From contig WRAA01000072.1 of the NCBI GenBank assembly GCA_009780445.1, positions 1 through 8,581 of the forward strand: a stretch of 8,581 nucleotides of DNA. The letters are read 5' to 3'. This DNA comes from Defluviitaleaceae bacterium (lineage in GTDB: Bacteria; Bacillota; Clostridia; Lachnospirales; WRAA01). Positions 1-6,733 of this stretch are shown in pieces; positions within the stretch are counted from its first letter, which is position 1; every line of letters starts with the position of its first letter. The notes below the pieces were generated by a model. It had not been told where the DNA came from, made no database searches, and worked only from the letters and a program-made list of their open reading frames with translations. The position numbers and the translations under genes are program-made.

Positions 1-3000
1 AGAAGCCTGTGGCGGGATCCGGCAGGAGAACCTCTGGCGCGGAAGGCACGGTGCGCAGGGTATCCGCGTCCAGCTCGCGCACGTCCATCCATTGGTCGTC
101 CTCGCGGCGTACTTGCAGCTCTATGCGCAGGCCGTCCGGCGTGCCAAGCTCCGACAGAGACGACATGGGCATCGGCGCGTCGAACCTGAGCCAGATCTGG
201 GTGAACGGATCGAAGTCTGCCGTTTCGGGCGCGACGCGCAGGTTTATCGGCGGCTCTATCGGCGTGGTGGTGAGGGATATGCGGCTCCAGACGGAGTACT
301 GGTACTGCCCGGCGGAATTACGCCGCACGGTACGCACATAGTAGAAGTACAGCTCGTTGGCCCGCAGGGTGTTGTCCGTTATCATAAACACGGGAAGCTC
401 CGTGCCGTGAACATCGCCTGTTGTATAGGTGAAGTAGAAGCGTGGGTCGTCAAGGTCTATCGGCGCGCCGAAGCTGTCGCCGCCCCATTCGCGCAGGGTG
501 TACACGCCCTCTTCAAGGTTGTAGGTGCGCCAGCCCATGGGAGCCAGGAAAGGCTCGGAATAAGCGATATCCGCCACATGCTCTTCCCAGAAGCCCTGGA
601 AGGATCTCGTGGGAATTTCTTGCAGAGCGGCCGCGTCCAGCTGGGCGTTGTGTATGCGTATTATCTCGTATTGCAGCACGGCCAGCGGCGGGTCGGCCTC
701 TGCGTCGGCGTCCGCGATAGGCGGCCAGTATACCTCGCCGGAGAAGCTCGTCACTTCGCCCACGAACAACTCGGGAGCGGTGGGCACTCTGTCCTCTCCG
801 CTTGGCACGTCCGGGTCTCCCGGCATTGTCACGCCGACCAGCACGGACAGCATCGAGAACCAATCGCGCACAACCTCAACGGTGGCTGCGCCGACTTCGC
901 TGTACAGGTTGTCGAAGCTTACCGCAAAGTCCACGAATACGTAGTATCTTTCGCCCTTGTCCAGCCCGTCCAGCGTGAAGGCAAAATTGAACGGCGGCGG
1001 AGATGCCGGCGCGGTCGGGCTCGTCAGCCATTGGTTAATCTCGCCCAGAAGCTCCGGCGTAAGCTCCAGCGACACACCCGTAACGCGAATGATGTCCGCG
1101 CCCCACGGCAGGGCTGTCTGCCGAAGGTAGTAACGCGGGTCGTTGCTGCTGGGCGGATACATGGTCATGGCGGTGTGGCCGTCTATGTCCGAGAAGAACA
1201 TTCCCGGCAGCAGCGTATCCGGATGGTTGCCCGAAGGCGTAAACACTGCCGTCGGCATACCCGCGAAACGCCCGTTGGGCGCGCCGTTGTCCACCTTGAA
1301 TTGATCGGCGTAGCCGCCCTCTACAAAGTCGCGCATTGCGTCCTCATCGGCGGAGATATATATGTTTGCCGTCAGCGCGGAGGGTGTCGCTCTGTAGGCA
1401 TAGCGCACAAAGTTGCGCAGCGCCGTGCGCGATACCTGCCAGCGAAGGTCGAAGGATACTTGGTCGTGGGTGCCGATGGTGCCGTCCGGGTTAAGTACGC
1501 CCGGCGTGTGCGCCTGCTCGTTGTCTATTACAAGATCCTGCGGAACGGGCACTTGCGGCATGGAGATGTCGCTAAGCGTGAAGGAATCGAAGCGCGAAGC
1601 CACAACGTTATCAGGCACGGCCACGCGGTTGGAGTACACCGGCCGCACGTTCAGAAAGTATACATTCGGGTAGAAGAAGCGCGGAAAACGCAAGTCCACG
1701 CTAGGTGTACGTTCGAAATAGTTGTGGTACGTTGCCGCAGTGAAGTCCACTTCAAGCACATACCGCCCAAGGTGCGGCCTAATTCTCACGTTGTATGGCG
1801 TAAGCGGACTCGGCTGCGGTACGCGGCTGTCTCCGTCCGGCAGGGGAACCCAGCGGGGCGGGTTGGTCCAGTCGATCCCTACGCCGTCGACACCTATGCC
1901 CGGGCCGGATGTGATGTTGAACTCCAGCCGCGCAAAGGGAACCTCCGTGCCGAAGTCGTGGGTAAGCGAATGGCCGATCTCGTACACCAGCTCCAGATCA
2001 TTGTCCGTAGCCTCCAGCATACGGCGGATGGAATACTGCCCGCCGAGATCCCACGACAGCTGAAGTTCCACCTCGCCCCTGTCTCTGTCCGCCCGAAGAG
2101 CCTCCGGCGTGTGCGGCGGCTGTACGGTCGGGCCGGAGTTTACTATGTTGAAGGTTTCCGGCGTCTGTATCTGCGCCACGCCCGGCAGGGGTATGAAGCG
2201 CAGGATCTGCGAGATTATCGCGTCGACCATGGAGCCGAAGGTCCCCGTGGACGGCTGGAACGGCACGAACAGCACACGGAAGGACATGTCCTCCGGTGAC
2301 ATGACGTTTATGCGAGTGGAGCCTGATACAAAGTCGCTGTTAGGGTTGTGCGGCAATATGATATGACCTTCTGTTAAAATATTCACAGGCGGCGGCAGAC
2401 CCGTCGTTGGATGCATGAATATGTGGTAGTTGCCATGCACGATCGCCCCGCCGGGGGAAGAGCGGAACTGGCGTATAACGATGTAGTATTCTTCGCCGTG
2501 CGCAGACGGCCAGTATTCCAGCAGTGTATGCGCGTTGTTGAGTTCCTGCGGATCATGCGGCGGAGGGGTAGCTATATCTTGGTTTGGGCTATGCAGTGAT
2601 ATATGCAAAAGGCCAAACCACATGCTCGGCAACAGCACGGGGTTCTCGTCATCCACATTTGCCAGTTCGAACACGATATACCCGTCGGCCGTTCTGTGCG
2701 GCGGCTGGATAAACTGCAGACCGGCCGGCATACTTTCATTTAGCAGGACAAGATCGTCGCCCGGGCTGTAGAGGATGTTTTCTATTGAAATTGTGGTGCT
2801 TAGCCCGGGTATTTGTATGGTCATCTCAAGCGGAATATCCTCGTACTCCCACAGATCCAGCGCGGCAGCTGTGGTGAATACGTTATCGGGAGGATGATGG
2901 AGGGCGTCTGGCACGGGAATACGAAGTTCCAGGCTCACACCTTGGCTGCCCGGGTTCTTATCCCTCTCGAGATCTTCCATGAAGATAACAGCGTCGCGCG

Positions 3001-3907
3001 GTACGCGCCCCGACGTAAACACTTGCGGAGACGGTTGCGCAATCGAATTACCCGGTGCCGCGTGGAGGTATGCGTCGCGGTCGTCATAGTTTGAACGCGG
3101 CTCGACGCCAACGCGTGCAAGGTCTATGCCGCGGACAACGCGTTGCACACGGCGGTTGCCCCAGTCCGGGTCGTCCGGATTGTATGGAAGGTTGGTCGCG
3201 GTTTCCAGGTTGAATTCATAGATGCGCCCAAGGCGGAGGCCGTTCGCGCTGAACACAAAGTCCGCATCAGGTATTCCGTCCAGGTTCCAGCCGATGTGGA
3301 AGTCTACAGGCTCGGCCAATCCGGGTATGTTGTACCTGAACGAAAAGCCCGTACCCTGGGTAAGCCAGAACATCGGCGTGATGTAGGAGCGCGGAGGGCC
3401 GGCGTTGTAGCGGTTTCCGCCGTCGCCTTGGCCGCCGGCATACAGTGTTGGCCCACCATACGTCAAGCGCCAGTCGTAGGCCATTGCGCCCGGTACGCCC
3501 GGGCGTGATTCTATGAACACGTCGGGCGTGGTGAACGGAGACTCTGCGTCAAGGTGGATTGAGAAGTTGTTATGTGCGGCATTGGTACGTACTCCGTTGT
3601 TCAGCACATCCAAGAACACCTCCAATGCGCCGCTGGTGGTGGAAGGGAATATCGTCAGCACAACCTGCACATTGTCGGTGATAAAGTAGGACATTCTGTA
3701 GGAAGTATCCATAAGTATTGGCCAATGCAGTAAGTGTGTGTCGCTTGGCACTCCGCCGGTTACGATGGGTGTGGGGTCTGCCGGGTTGCGCACAAGATGC
3801 ACTGACGAGTCGGGCGTGAAGGCATATGCCGGCGTGATCGGCACCACTGACGAAACAAGCATCACAAGAGCCAGGATCACAGCAATTCGTTTCTTTACAA
3901 TCTTCAT
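1..3907 (-). CDS. Giant secreted protein with fibronectin type III-like modules (partial, 3' end beyond left edge)
   Basis: An open frame with no stop runs from the ATG at 3907 to base 1, giving 1302 complete codons and no C terminus. The start is fixed by a strong Shine-Dalgarno (GGGGAGG, 3914-3920) six bases upstream and by a signal peptide: basic KKR at residues 5-7, a hydrophobic core at about 8-25, and a likely signal peptidase I site after PAYA (residue 29). The mature protein is rich in Asp, Pro, Tyr and aromatic beta-strand patterns. The stretch from about 30 to 590 matches nothing I recognise. From about residue 600 there are repeated module starts (near 600, 788, 1041 and 1216) of the form Pro-x-x-Leu followed by a Trp strand and late motifs such as YFYYVRTV (about 1188-1195), typical of fibronectin III folds, some with long insertions. 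The role is probably extracellular adhesion or surface display. The FN3 assignment is inference; the reading frame is certain. No cell-wall anchor is visible because the C terminus is missing. It lies 102 bp after the lipoprotein gene, on the same strand. Confidence 0.88.
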   Translation of the reverse strand, partial: MKIVKKRIAVILALVMLVSSVVPITPAYAFTPDSSVHLVRNPADPTPIVTGGVPSDTHLLHWPILMDTSYRMSYFITDNVQVVLTIFPSTTSGALEVFLDVLNNGVRTNAAHNNFSIHLDAESPFTTPDVFIESRPGVPGAMAYDWRLTYGGPTLYAGGQGDGGNRYNAGPPRSYITPMFWLTQGTGFSFRYNIPGLAEPVDFHIGWNLDGIPDADFVFSANGLRLGRIYEFNLETATNLPYNPDDPDWGNRRVQRVVRGIDLARVGVEPRSNYDDRDAYLHAAPGNSIAQPSPQVFTSGRVPRDAVIFMEDLERDKNPGSQGVSLELRIPVPDALHHPPDNVFTTAAALDLWEYEDIPLEMTIQIPGLSTTISIENILYSPGDDLVLLNESMPAGLQFIQPPHRTADGYIVFELANVDDENPVLLPSMWFGLLHISLHSPNQDIATPPPHDPQELNNAHTLLEYWPSAHGEEYYIVIRQFRSSPGGAIVHGNYHIFMHPTTGLPPPVNILTEGHIILPHNPNSDFVSGSTRINVMSPEDMSFRVLFVPFQPSTGTFGSMVDAIISQILRFIPLPGVAQIQTPETFNIVNSGPTVQPPHTPEALRADRDRGEVELQLSWDLGGQYSIRRMLEATDNDLELVYEIGHSLTHDFGTEVPFARLEFNITSGPGIGVDGVGIDWTNPPRWVPLPDGDSRVPQPSPLTPYNVRIRPHLGRYVLEVDFTAATYHNYFERTPSVDLRFPRFFYPNVYFLNVRPVYSNRVAVPDNVVASRFDSFTLSDISMPQVPVPQDLVIDNEQAHTPGVLNPDGTIGTHDQVSFDLRWQVSRTALRNFVRYAYRATPSALTANIYISADEDAMRDFVEGGYADQFKVDNGAPNGRFAGMPTAVFTPSGNHPDTLLPGMFFSDIDGHTAMTMYPPSSNDPRYYLRQTALPWGADIIRVTGVSLELTPELLGEINQWLTSPTAPASPPPFNFAFTLDGLDKGERYYVFVDFAVSFDNLYSEVGAATVEVVRDWFSMLSVLVGVTMPGDPDVPSGEDRVPTAPELFVGEVTSFSGEVYWPPIADADAEADPPLAVLQYEIIRIHNAQLDAAALQEIPTRSFQGFWEEHVADIAYSEPFLAPMGWRTYNLEEGVYTLREWGGDSFGAPIDLDDPRFYFTYTTGDVHGTELPVFMITDNTLRANELYFYYVRTVRRNSAGQYQYSVWSRISLTTTPIEPPINLRVAPETADFDPFTQIWLRFDAPMPMSSLSELGTPDGLRIELQVRREDDQWMDVRELDADTLRTVPSAPEVLLPDPATGF
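3821..3907 (-). other. Signal peptide coding segment of the giant secreted protein
   Basis: Residues 1-29 comprise a basic n-region with KKR, a hydrophobic core IAVILALVMLVSSVV, and an AYA cleavage motif before Phe30. This indicates Sec export and is not a lipobox. Prediction by eye. Confidence 0.8.
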
Positions 3908-3913
3908 CAATAT

Positions 3914-3920
3914 CCTCCCC
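3914..3920 (-). promoter_or_regulatory. Ribosome binding site of the giant secreted protein
   Basis: GGGGAGG lies six bases before the ATG at 3907. It decides this start over other possible in-frame starts. Confidence 0.75.
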
Positions 3921-4009
3921 GGGAATTACTTGGGTTGCGAATCTATGCACGGTTCTGTGTTGGTCGCTGTTATTTTCTGCAACAGCAGGAACATTTATAC
4001 TGTTAACGG

Positions 4010-5329
4010 TTACTCCGCCGGGAAATCATAGGGCGGGGCTTCCGACATGGCGATTATGAAGTATCTCGCGGGTGCGCGAGCCTGCAGCAAGCGGCGGAAC
4101 TGTTCGTCGGCGCGTTCGCGCGTATGGCGGTTGGCCTTGGTGCCGCCGCCGTAGGGGATCCACGCGCCTATCTGGGCGAAGGCCGGTTCGATCCCGCGTA
4201 TTTCCGCAGGCCATGGTATATCCGCGGCAAAGGGAACGCCGAAGGTTTCGGCGGAGAGCTGCTGGTCGAAGTTGGGGCTTAGTATCGTGGAGATCATGTC
4301 GAAGGCATATTCGGCGTAGTAGGTGTCGGCCGAGACGAAGAAGCCGTGCGCGCCGTACATCGCGGAGACTTGCCCCGCGGGAAGCTCTTCGGCAAACCGC
4401 CCGTCGGCCTCCGGCGCGGGGAAGTTAAACGCACCGAAGCCGGTTCCCGCACCGTGCTGTTCCACAAGCCCGCGTATGTCCGACGTTCGCATCAGCCACA
4501 TTGCTATGCGGTCGTCGGAAGCGGCGTGGGGGCCTGCGTAGGCGCGGCCTTCGTTGCGCCCGATAATACCTTCGCGGCTCATCCTGTCGAAGGAGTCCGC
4601 CATGCGAAAGACAGCGGGATCCTTCCACATATCCGTATCGTTCATCAGCCGCTCTACCCAGTCGGTACCCATCAGGCGTGCCAGATAGTAGCCGTAGGCC
4701 AGGTGCGGCCGCATCTGCCCGGAAATCGGCACAAAGCCGCGGTCGTACAGCCTCTGCGAGCTTGCCCGGAACTCCGCCCATGTGCGCGGAGTGCGCGTAA
4801 TACCCGCCGCCGCGAAGTATGCCTGGTTGTAGACAAACGCCACGTTGTAGGGCGCGAAGGGTACGGCCAGCATCTGCCCGTAGGCATATTCGCCGCCAAA
4901 CCTCTCGGACATCTCCAACGCGAAGTTTATCAAGAACGGGTTGGCCACGCCCGCAAGCGAACGGCCGCCGAACAGCGGCTGGGGTCTGTCTGCGAACTGC
5001 GCCAGATCCAGCATCAGCCCGGCGTTTGCCGCCAGCTGCATCTGGATATCGCCGTCCCAGACATCCACGCGCAGGCCGCTTTCGTGCCGCATCAGAACCT
5101 CCTCGGCCGATTCCTCCCCGTTCCATATCACATTTACGCGGTTGCCGGATGTGGCCTCATACTCGGCGATGGCCCCGGCAAGAACCCGCGCGAAAGGATC
5201 GTCCAGCGCGAAGGAGCTTACATAGGTGATCTCCGCGTTTGCCACGCCCAGCCGCTCAACCGCCGGCGCGGAGCCGCAGCCGCCAAGCACCAGCGTTGCC
5301 GCCGCGGCGCATACCGCAATACATTTCAT
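4010..5329 (-). CDS. ABC-type sugar-family solute-binding lipoprotein
   Basis: A 439-residue extracellular solute-binding protein, family 1 type (carbohydrate-like ligands). The start is the ATG at 5329, not the much longer upstream extension of the same frame, because it follows the stop of the previous gene by 2 bp, has GGGAG at 5338-5342, and begins a lipoprotein signal: hydrophobic core and lipobox LGGC with Cys18 as the lipidated residue. Family signs are the early EYEATSGNRVNVIW region (about 57-69), a DVWDGDIQMQLAANAGLMLDL stretch (about 89-109), and the hinge-type motif YNVAFVYNQAYFAAAGI followed by PRTWAEF (about 161-187). The length is usual for the family. It would sit on the outer face of the membrane and deliver ligand to a permease. 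No permease or ATPase gene is in the window, so its transporter is elsewhere, or the protein acts as a sensor or binding partner. The ligand is unknown. Confidence 0.9.
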   Translation of the reverse strand: MKCIAVCAAAATLVLGGCGSAPAVERLGVANAEITYVSSFALDDPFARVLAGAIAEYEATSGNRVNVIWNGEESAEEVLMRHESGLRVDVWDGDIQMQLAANAGLMLDLAQFADRPQPLFGGRSLAGVANPFLINFALEMSERFGGEYAYGQMLAVPFAPYNVAFVYNQAYFAAAGITRTPRTWAEFRASSQRLYDRGFVPISGQMRPHLAYGYYLARLMGTDWVERLMNDTDMWKDPAVFRMADSFDRMSREGIIGRNEGRAYAGPHAASDDRIAMWLMRTSDIRGLVEQHGAGTGFGAFNFPAPEADGRFAEELPAGQVSAMYGAHGFFVSADTYYAEYAFDMISTILSPNFDQQLSAETFGVPFAADIPWPAEIRGIEPAFAQIGAWIPYGGGTKANRHTRERADEQFRRLLQARAPARYFIIAMSEAPPYDFPAE

Positions 5330-5331
5330 AA

Positions 5332-6252
5332 CTAATTCTCCCAAAGATTGTGAGGGTATAGCCCCTGCGCCGTCATCTCCGCTATCGCGCTTGTTACGGC
5401 CTGCAGGTCCCTGGGGTTCGTCAGCCCCCACCAGCGGTCGCTTGTGTTCAGCACGGAGACCTCGGCCTTGGTCTGCCGCAGCAGGCTGTCTACCACTGAC
5501 GGCAGATAGATCTCGGCGGTTTCGCTGTCGCGCCCCTTGCCTGTCAGGAAGGCGGCGAACTCGCGTTCGGCCTCCGCGAAGATGCTCGGCGTAAAGCCCC
5601 ACATGTTCATGGACACCACCGCGCCGGCGTCTATCGGTACGAAGCTGTGTCCGTCCTCTGTGTAACACGGCACGTCGCCGCGTTGTTCTATGTGTGTGCG
5701 CTCGGTGATCTCGGCCAGCTTGCCGTCCCCGCTTACGCGGCAGACCCCGCGCGATACGCTTCCGCCCTCGCTTAGTGTGTTGCGCAGGGCGAAGCCCACC
5801 ATGGCATACCTGTGCCGCGTGGCGCCAAGCGGCGCGGGTTCGGCCAAGAATTCTCCCAGCGTCCGAAAGGACAACGCGCCGTAGAAGTCGTCCGCATTTA
5901 TCACGGCGAACGGCTCGTGAGTGTCGTGCCTTGCGGCCAGCACCGCGTGCGCGGTTCCCCATGGTTTTACGCGCCCGGCGGGGACATTCGCGCCGCCCGG
6001 CACATCGTCTATATCTTGGAACGCATAGCGCACATCCGCGGCATGTTCCAGCTTTCTGCCGTATGCTTCGCGAAACGCCTGTTCCGTCTCTCTCTTAATC
6101 ACAAATACAACCTTGCCGAACCCGGCTCGCAGCGCGTCGTACACCGAATAGTCCATCAGATGCTCTCCGCACGGCCCCACAGGCGAAAGCTGCTTCAGCC
6201 CGCCAAAACGGCTGCCCATTCCCGCGGCCATCACTACAAGAGTCGGCTTCAC
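5332..6252 (-). CDS. Sugar-phosphate/NTP nucleotidyltransferase family protein
   Basis: A 306-residue protein of the nucleotidyltransferase (GT-A-like) fold. It opens with a beta strand and the nucleotide-binding loop AAGMGSRFGGLKQ (residues 9-21), followed by the PVGPCGEHLMDYSVYDA region (24-40). A mid-protein KPWGTAHAVLAAR (96-108) contacts the nucleotide or sugar in this family, and the acidic metal-binding motif is VINADDFYG (117-125). Such enzymes transfer a nucleotidyl group from an NTP to a phosphorylated sugar or alcohol; the substrate here cannot be told. The start is GTG at 6252 with a GGGAGGTG site (6257-6264); no other start fits the conserved N terminus as well. The stop is 2 bp before the lipoprotein start, so the two genes probably form an operon. 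A promoter with two 15-bp direct repeats lies just upstream. It is cytoplasmic. Confidence 0.88.
   Translation of the reverse strand: MKPTLVVMAAGMGSRFGGLKQLSPVGPCGEHLMDYSVYDALRAGFGKVVFVIKRETEQAFREAYGRKLEHAADVRYAFQDIDDVPGGANVPAGRVKPWGTAHAVLAARHDTHEPFAVINADDFYGALSFRTLGEFLAEPAPLGATRHRYAMVGFALRNTLSEGGSVSRGVCRVSGDGKLAEITERTHIEQRGDVPCYTEDGHSFVPIDAGAVVSMNMWGFTPSIFAEAEREFAAFLTGKGRDSETAEIYLPSVVDSLLRQTKAEVSVLNTSDRWWGLTNPRDLQAVTSAIAEMTAQGLYPHNLWEN
5338..5342 (-). promoter_or_regulatory. Ribosome binding site of the lipoprotein, inside the end of the nucleotidyltransferase gene
   Basis: GGGAG lies within the last codons (Leu-Trp-Glu-Asn) of the upstream gene, 8 bases before the ATG. Its position suggests translational coupling of the two genes. 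Confidence 0.65.
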
Positions 6253-6275
6253 GCCGCACCTCCCTCATTTACACG

Positions 6276-6306
6276 ATTCCAATTCTGCACTACTCCAATT
6301 CTACAC
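6276..6306. repeat. Two tandem 15-bp direct repeats at the operon promoter
   Basis: Positions 6276-6290 and 6292-6306 match at 13 of 15 bases, with the 9-mer TCCAATTCT identical in both. The period is 16 bp. One copy holds the predicted -10 box and the other lies at or after the predicted start of transcription, so a regulator-binding role is possible. Confidence 0.5.
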
Positions 6307-6326
6307 CATGCCGCCGCCAATTTCAA
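6298..6326 (-). promoter_or_regulatory. Predicted sigma-70-type promoter of the nucleotidyltransferase-lipoprotein operon
   Basis: On the minus strand, TTGAAA (6326-6321), a 17-bp spacer, then TAGAAT (6303-6298). The start would be near 6291, giving a leader of about 40 nt. The -10 lies inside one of two near-identical 15-bp repeats. Confidence 0.6.
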
Positions 6327-6365
6327 CAACATTTTCGTAACAAACGACTTTCCCGCACAATACAC

Positions 6366-6412
6366 AAAATCCCCCGTCAAAGCCTGTGCTGCAAGCCTTA
6401 ACAGGGGATTTT
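6366..6412. terminator. Imperfect hairpin with A/T-flanked GC stem, possibly a bidirectional terminator
   Basis: AAAATCCCC (6366-6374) is the exact reverse complement of GGGGATTTT (6404-6412), and the interior continues with scattered pairs. T runs follow the stem on either strand. It sits 9 bp before the -35 box of the small-peptide promoter and would isolate it from the nucleotidyltransferase promoter region. Confidence 0.45.
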
Positions 6413-6421
6413 CTACATACA

Positions 6422-6450
6422 TTGACAATTCCAGGCATAGCCTGTATAAT
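6422..6450 (+). promoter_or_regulatory. Consensus promoter of the small-peptide (toxin) mRNA
   Basis: TTGACA (6422-6427), a spacer of exactly 17 bp, and TATAAT (6445-6450), both hexamers fully consensus. Transcription should begin near 6457. The spacer holds a dyad CAGGC-ATA-GCCTG (6432-6444), and a wider palindrome GACAATT (6424-6430) / AATTGTC (6448-6454) embraces both boxes. Confidence 0.9.
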
Positions 6451-6457
6451 TGTCTTG

Positions 6458-6486
6458 CGCACATGTTGCGGGCGGTAGGCTTCGCG
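6458..6486 (+). repeat. 5' arm of a long-range inverted repeat in the toxin mRNA
   Basis: It begins at the predicted mRNA 5' end. Positions 6458-6467 pair with 6685-6694 (9 of 10) and 6473-6486 pair with 6667-6680 (13 of 14), separated by an internal loop of 5 by 4 bases. The two helices could join the mRNA ends. Confidence 0.8.
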
Positions 6487-6493
6487 CCTCTTG

Positions 6494-6522
6494 GGAGAGT
6501 TTGCTCTCCTGAAAGGAGGTGA
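6494..6522 (+). promoter_or_regulatory. Strong Shine-Dalgarno with two mutually exclusive leader hairpins
   Basis: AAAGGAGGTGA (6512-6522) is nearly fully complementary to the 16S rRNA 3' end and lies five bases before the ATG. CTCCT (6506-6510) can pair with AGGAG (6514-6518) over a 3-base loop and hide it. Alternatively GGAGAG (6494-6499) pairs with CTCTCC (6504-6509), which uses the same bases and leaves the site free. Confidence 0.65.
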
Positions 6523-6527
6523 AGTCT

Positions 6528-6644
6528 ATGCATGTTTGTAACTTACTCGATTTGATATTCATGGGTATTGTAGCTTTTGTAGCTCTTGCCGAGTATATCG
6601 AAAAGAAGATAAAGAGCAAACGCCGCCCCCGTGACAAGGATTAG
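6528..6644 (+). CDS. 38-residue single-TM basic-tail peptide, candidate type I toxin
   Basis: This ATG-to-TAG frame of 38 codons is the only plus-strand gene I support. The product has a short start (MHVCN), a hydrophobic stretch LLDLIFMGIVAFVALAEYI (about 6-24), then a strongly basic tail EKKIKSKRRPRDKD. One membrane span plus a charged tail at this length is the usual form of type I toxins of Firmicutes, for example BsrG, also 38 residues. I see no sequence identity to a named family. Support for a real gene is the perfect upstream promoter, the near-ideal Shine-Dalgarno, the terminator downstream at 6699-6722, and an antisense transcript over its 3' half. Codons are AT-richer than in its neighbours. 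Such peptides depolarise or damage the membrane when overproduced. Other possibilities are a small regulatory membrane peptide or a holin-like protein. The gene is clear; the toxin role is inferred. Confidence 0.8.
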   Translation: MHVCNLLDLIFMGIVAFVALAEYIEKKIKSKRRPRDKD

Positions 6645-6649
6645 CGGCG
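6621..6649 (-). terminator. Intrinsic terminator of the antisense RNA
   Basis: On the minus strand, CGCCGC (6649-6644) and GCGGCG (6626-6621) form a 6-bp GC stem over a 17-nt loop, followed from 6620 by a U-rich tract broken by GC. It lies inside the basic-tail codons and stop of the peptide gene. Confidence 0.6.
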
Positions 6650-6666
6650 CCTAGTGCAATAAATGT

Positions 6667-6694
6667 CGCAAAGCCTACCGTCTAAACATTTGCG
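6667..6694 (+). repeat. 3' arm of the long-range inverted repeat in the toxin mRNA
   Basis: Complementary to the mRNA 5' end (6458-6486), with 22 Watson-Crick pairs in two helices. It ends 4 bp before the terminator stem, so 5'-3' pairing would place the mRNA ends together. Confidence 0.8.
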
Positions 6695-6698
6695 TACT

Positions 6699-6730
6699 GA
6701 GAGGGTGCGCTAACATCCTCTCTTTATTAT
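6699..6730 (+). terminator. Intrinsic terminator of the toxin mRNA
   Basis: GAGAGGGTG (6699-6707) and CATCCTCTC (6714-6722) form a 9-bp stem with one G-U pair over a 6-nt loop, followed by TTTATTAT. The antisense RNA is predicted to start at its downstream edge. Confidence 0.8.
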
Positions 6731-6733
6731 GCT

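Larger units (their letters stand above)
6610..6730 (-). ncRNA. Predicted cis-antisense RNA (candidate type I antitoxin), about 120 nt
   Basis: It starts about 7 nt after the TACAAT box at 6742-6737 and should end after the hairpin at 6649-6621. It is fully complementary to the last 12 or so codons of the small-peptide gene, its 3' UTR and its terminator. A stable hairpin from the opposite strand of the mRNA terminator (6722-6699) caps its 5' end. The part transcribed from 6694-6667 is also nearly identical to the 5' end of the toxin mRNA, so antitoxin and mRNA 5' end would compete for the same 3' target. The convergent, 3'-overlapping layout is that of txpA/RatA and bsrG/SR4. Transcript ends are estimated from boxes, not measured. 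Confidence 0.72.

Noticed and set aside
92..2299. 735-codon plus-strand ORF
   Set aside because: It is antisense to the giant secreted protein, Arg/His/Val-rich with no domain. It is a shadow of the GC-rich codon pattern of the real minus-strand gene, which has a signal peptide and ribosome binding site.
3966..3986. GCTGTT/AACAGC hairpin after the lipoprotein gene as a terminator
   Set aside because: The stem is only 6 bp and no U tract follows on the minus strand, so a terminator call is not supported.
4346..5335. 329-codon plus-strand ORF
   Set aside because: It is a shadow opposite the solute-binding lipoprotein, with no start signals or recognisable motif.
5330..5962. N-terminal extension of the lipoprotein frame up to 5962
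   Set aside because: It overlaps the conserved nucleotidyltransferase, is Arg-rich, and would bury the lipoprotein signal sequence. The ATG at 5329 has its own ribosome binding site.
5812..6522. 236-codon plus-strand ORF running into the small-module leader
   Set aside because: It is antisense to the nucleotidyltransferase and then reads through non-coding promoter DNA, with no ribosome binding site.
6249..6637. Minus-strand ORFs of 94 and 74 codons in the intergenic gap
   Set aside because: They run through the promoter, leader and peptide gene of the plus-strand module and have low-quality composition.
6458..6694. Inverted repeats as terminal repeats of a MITE-like mobile element
   Set aside because: The arms coincide with the predicted mRNA ends and promoters lie outside them. 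I see no target-site duplication at the borders. Intramolecular RNA pairing explains them better, though several genomic copies would reopen this.
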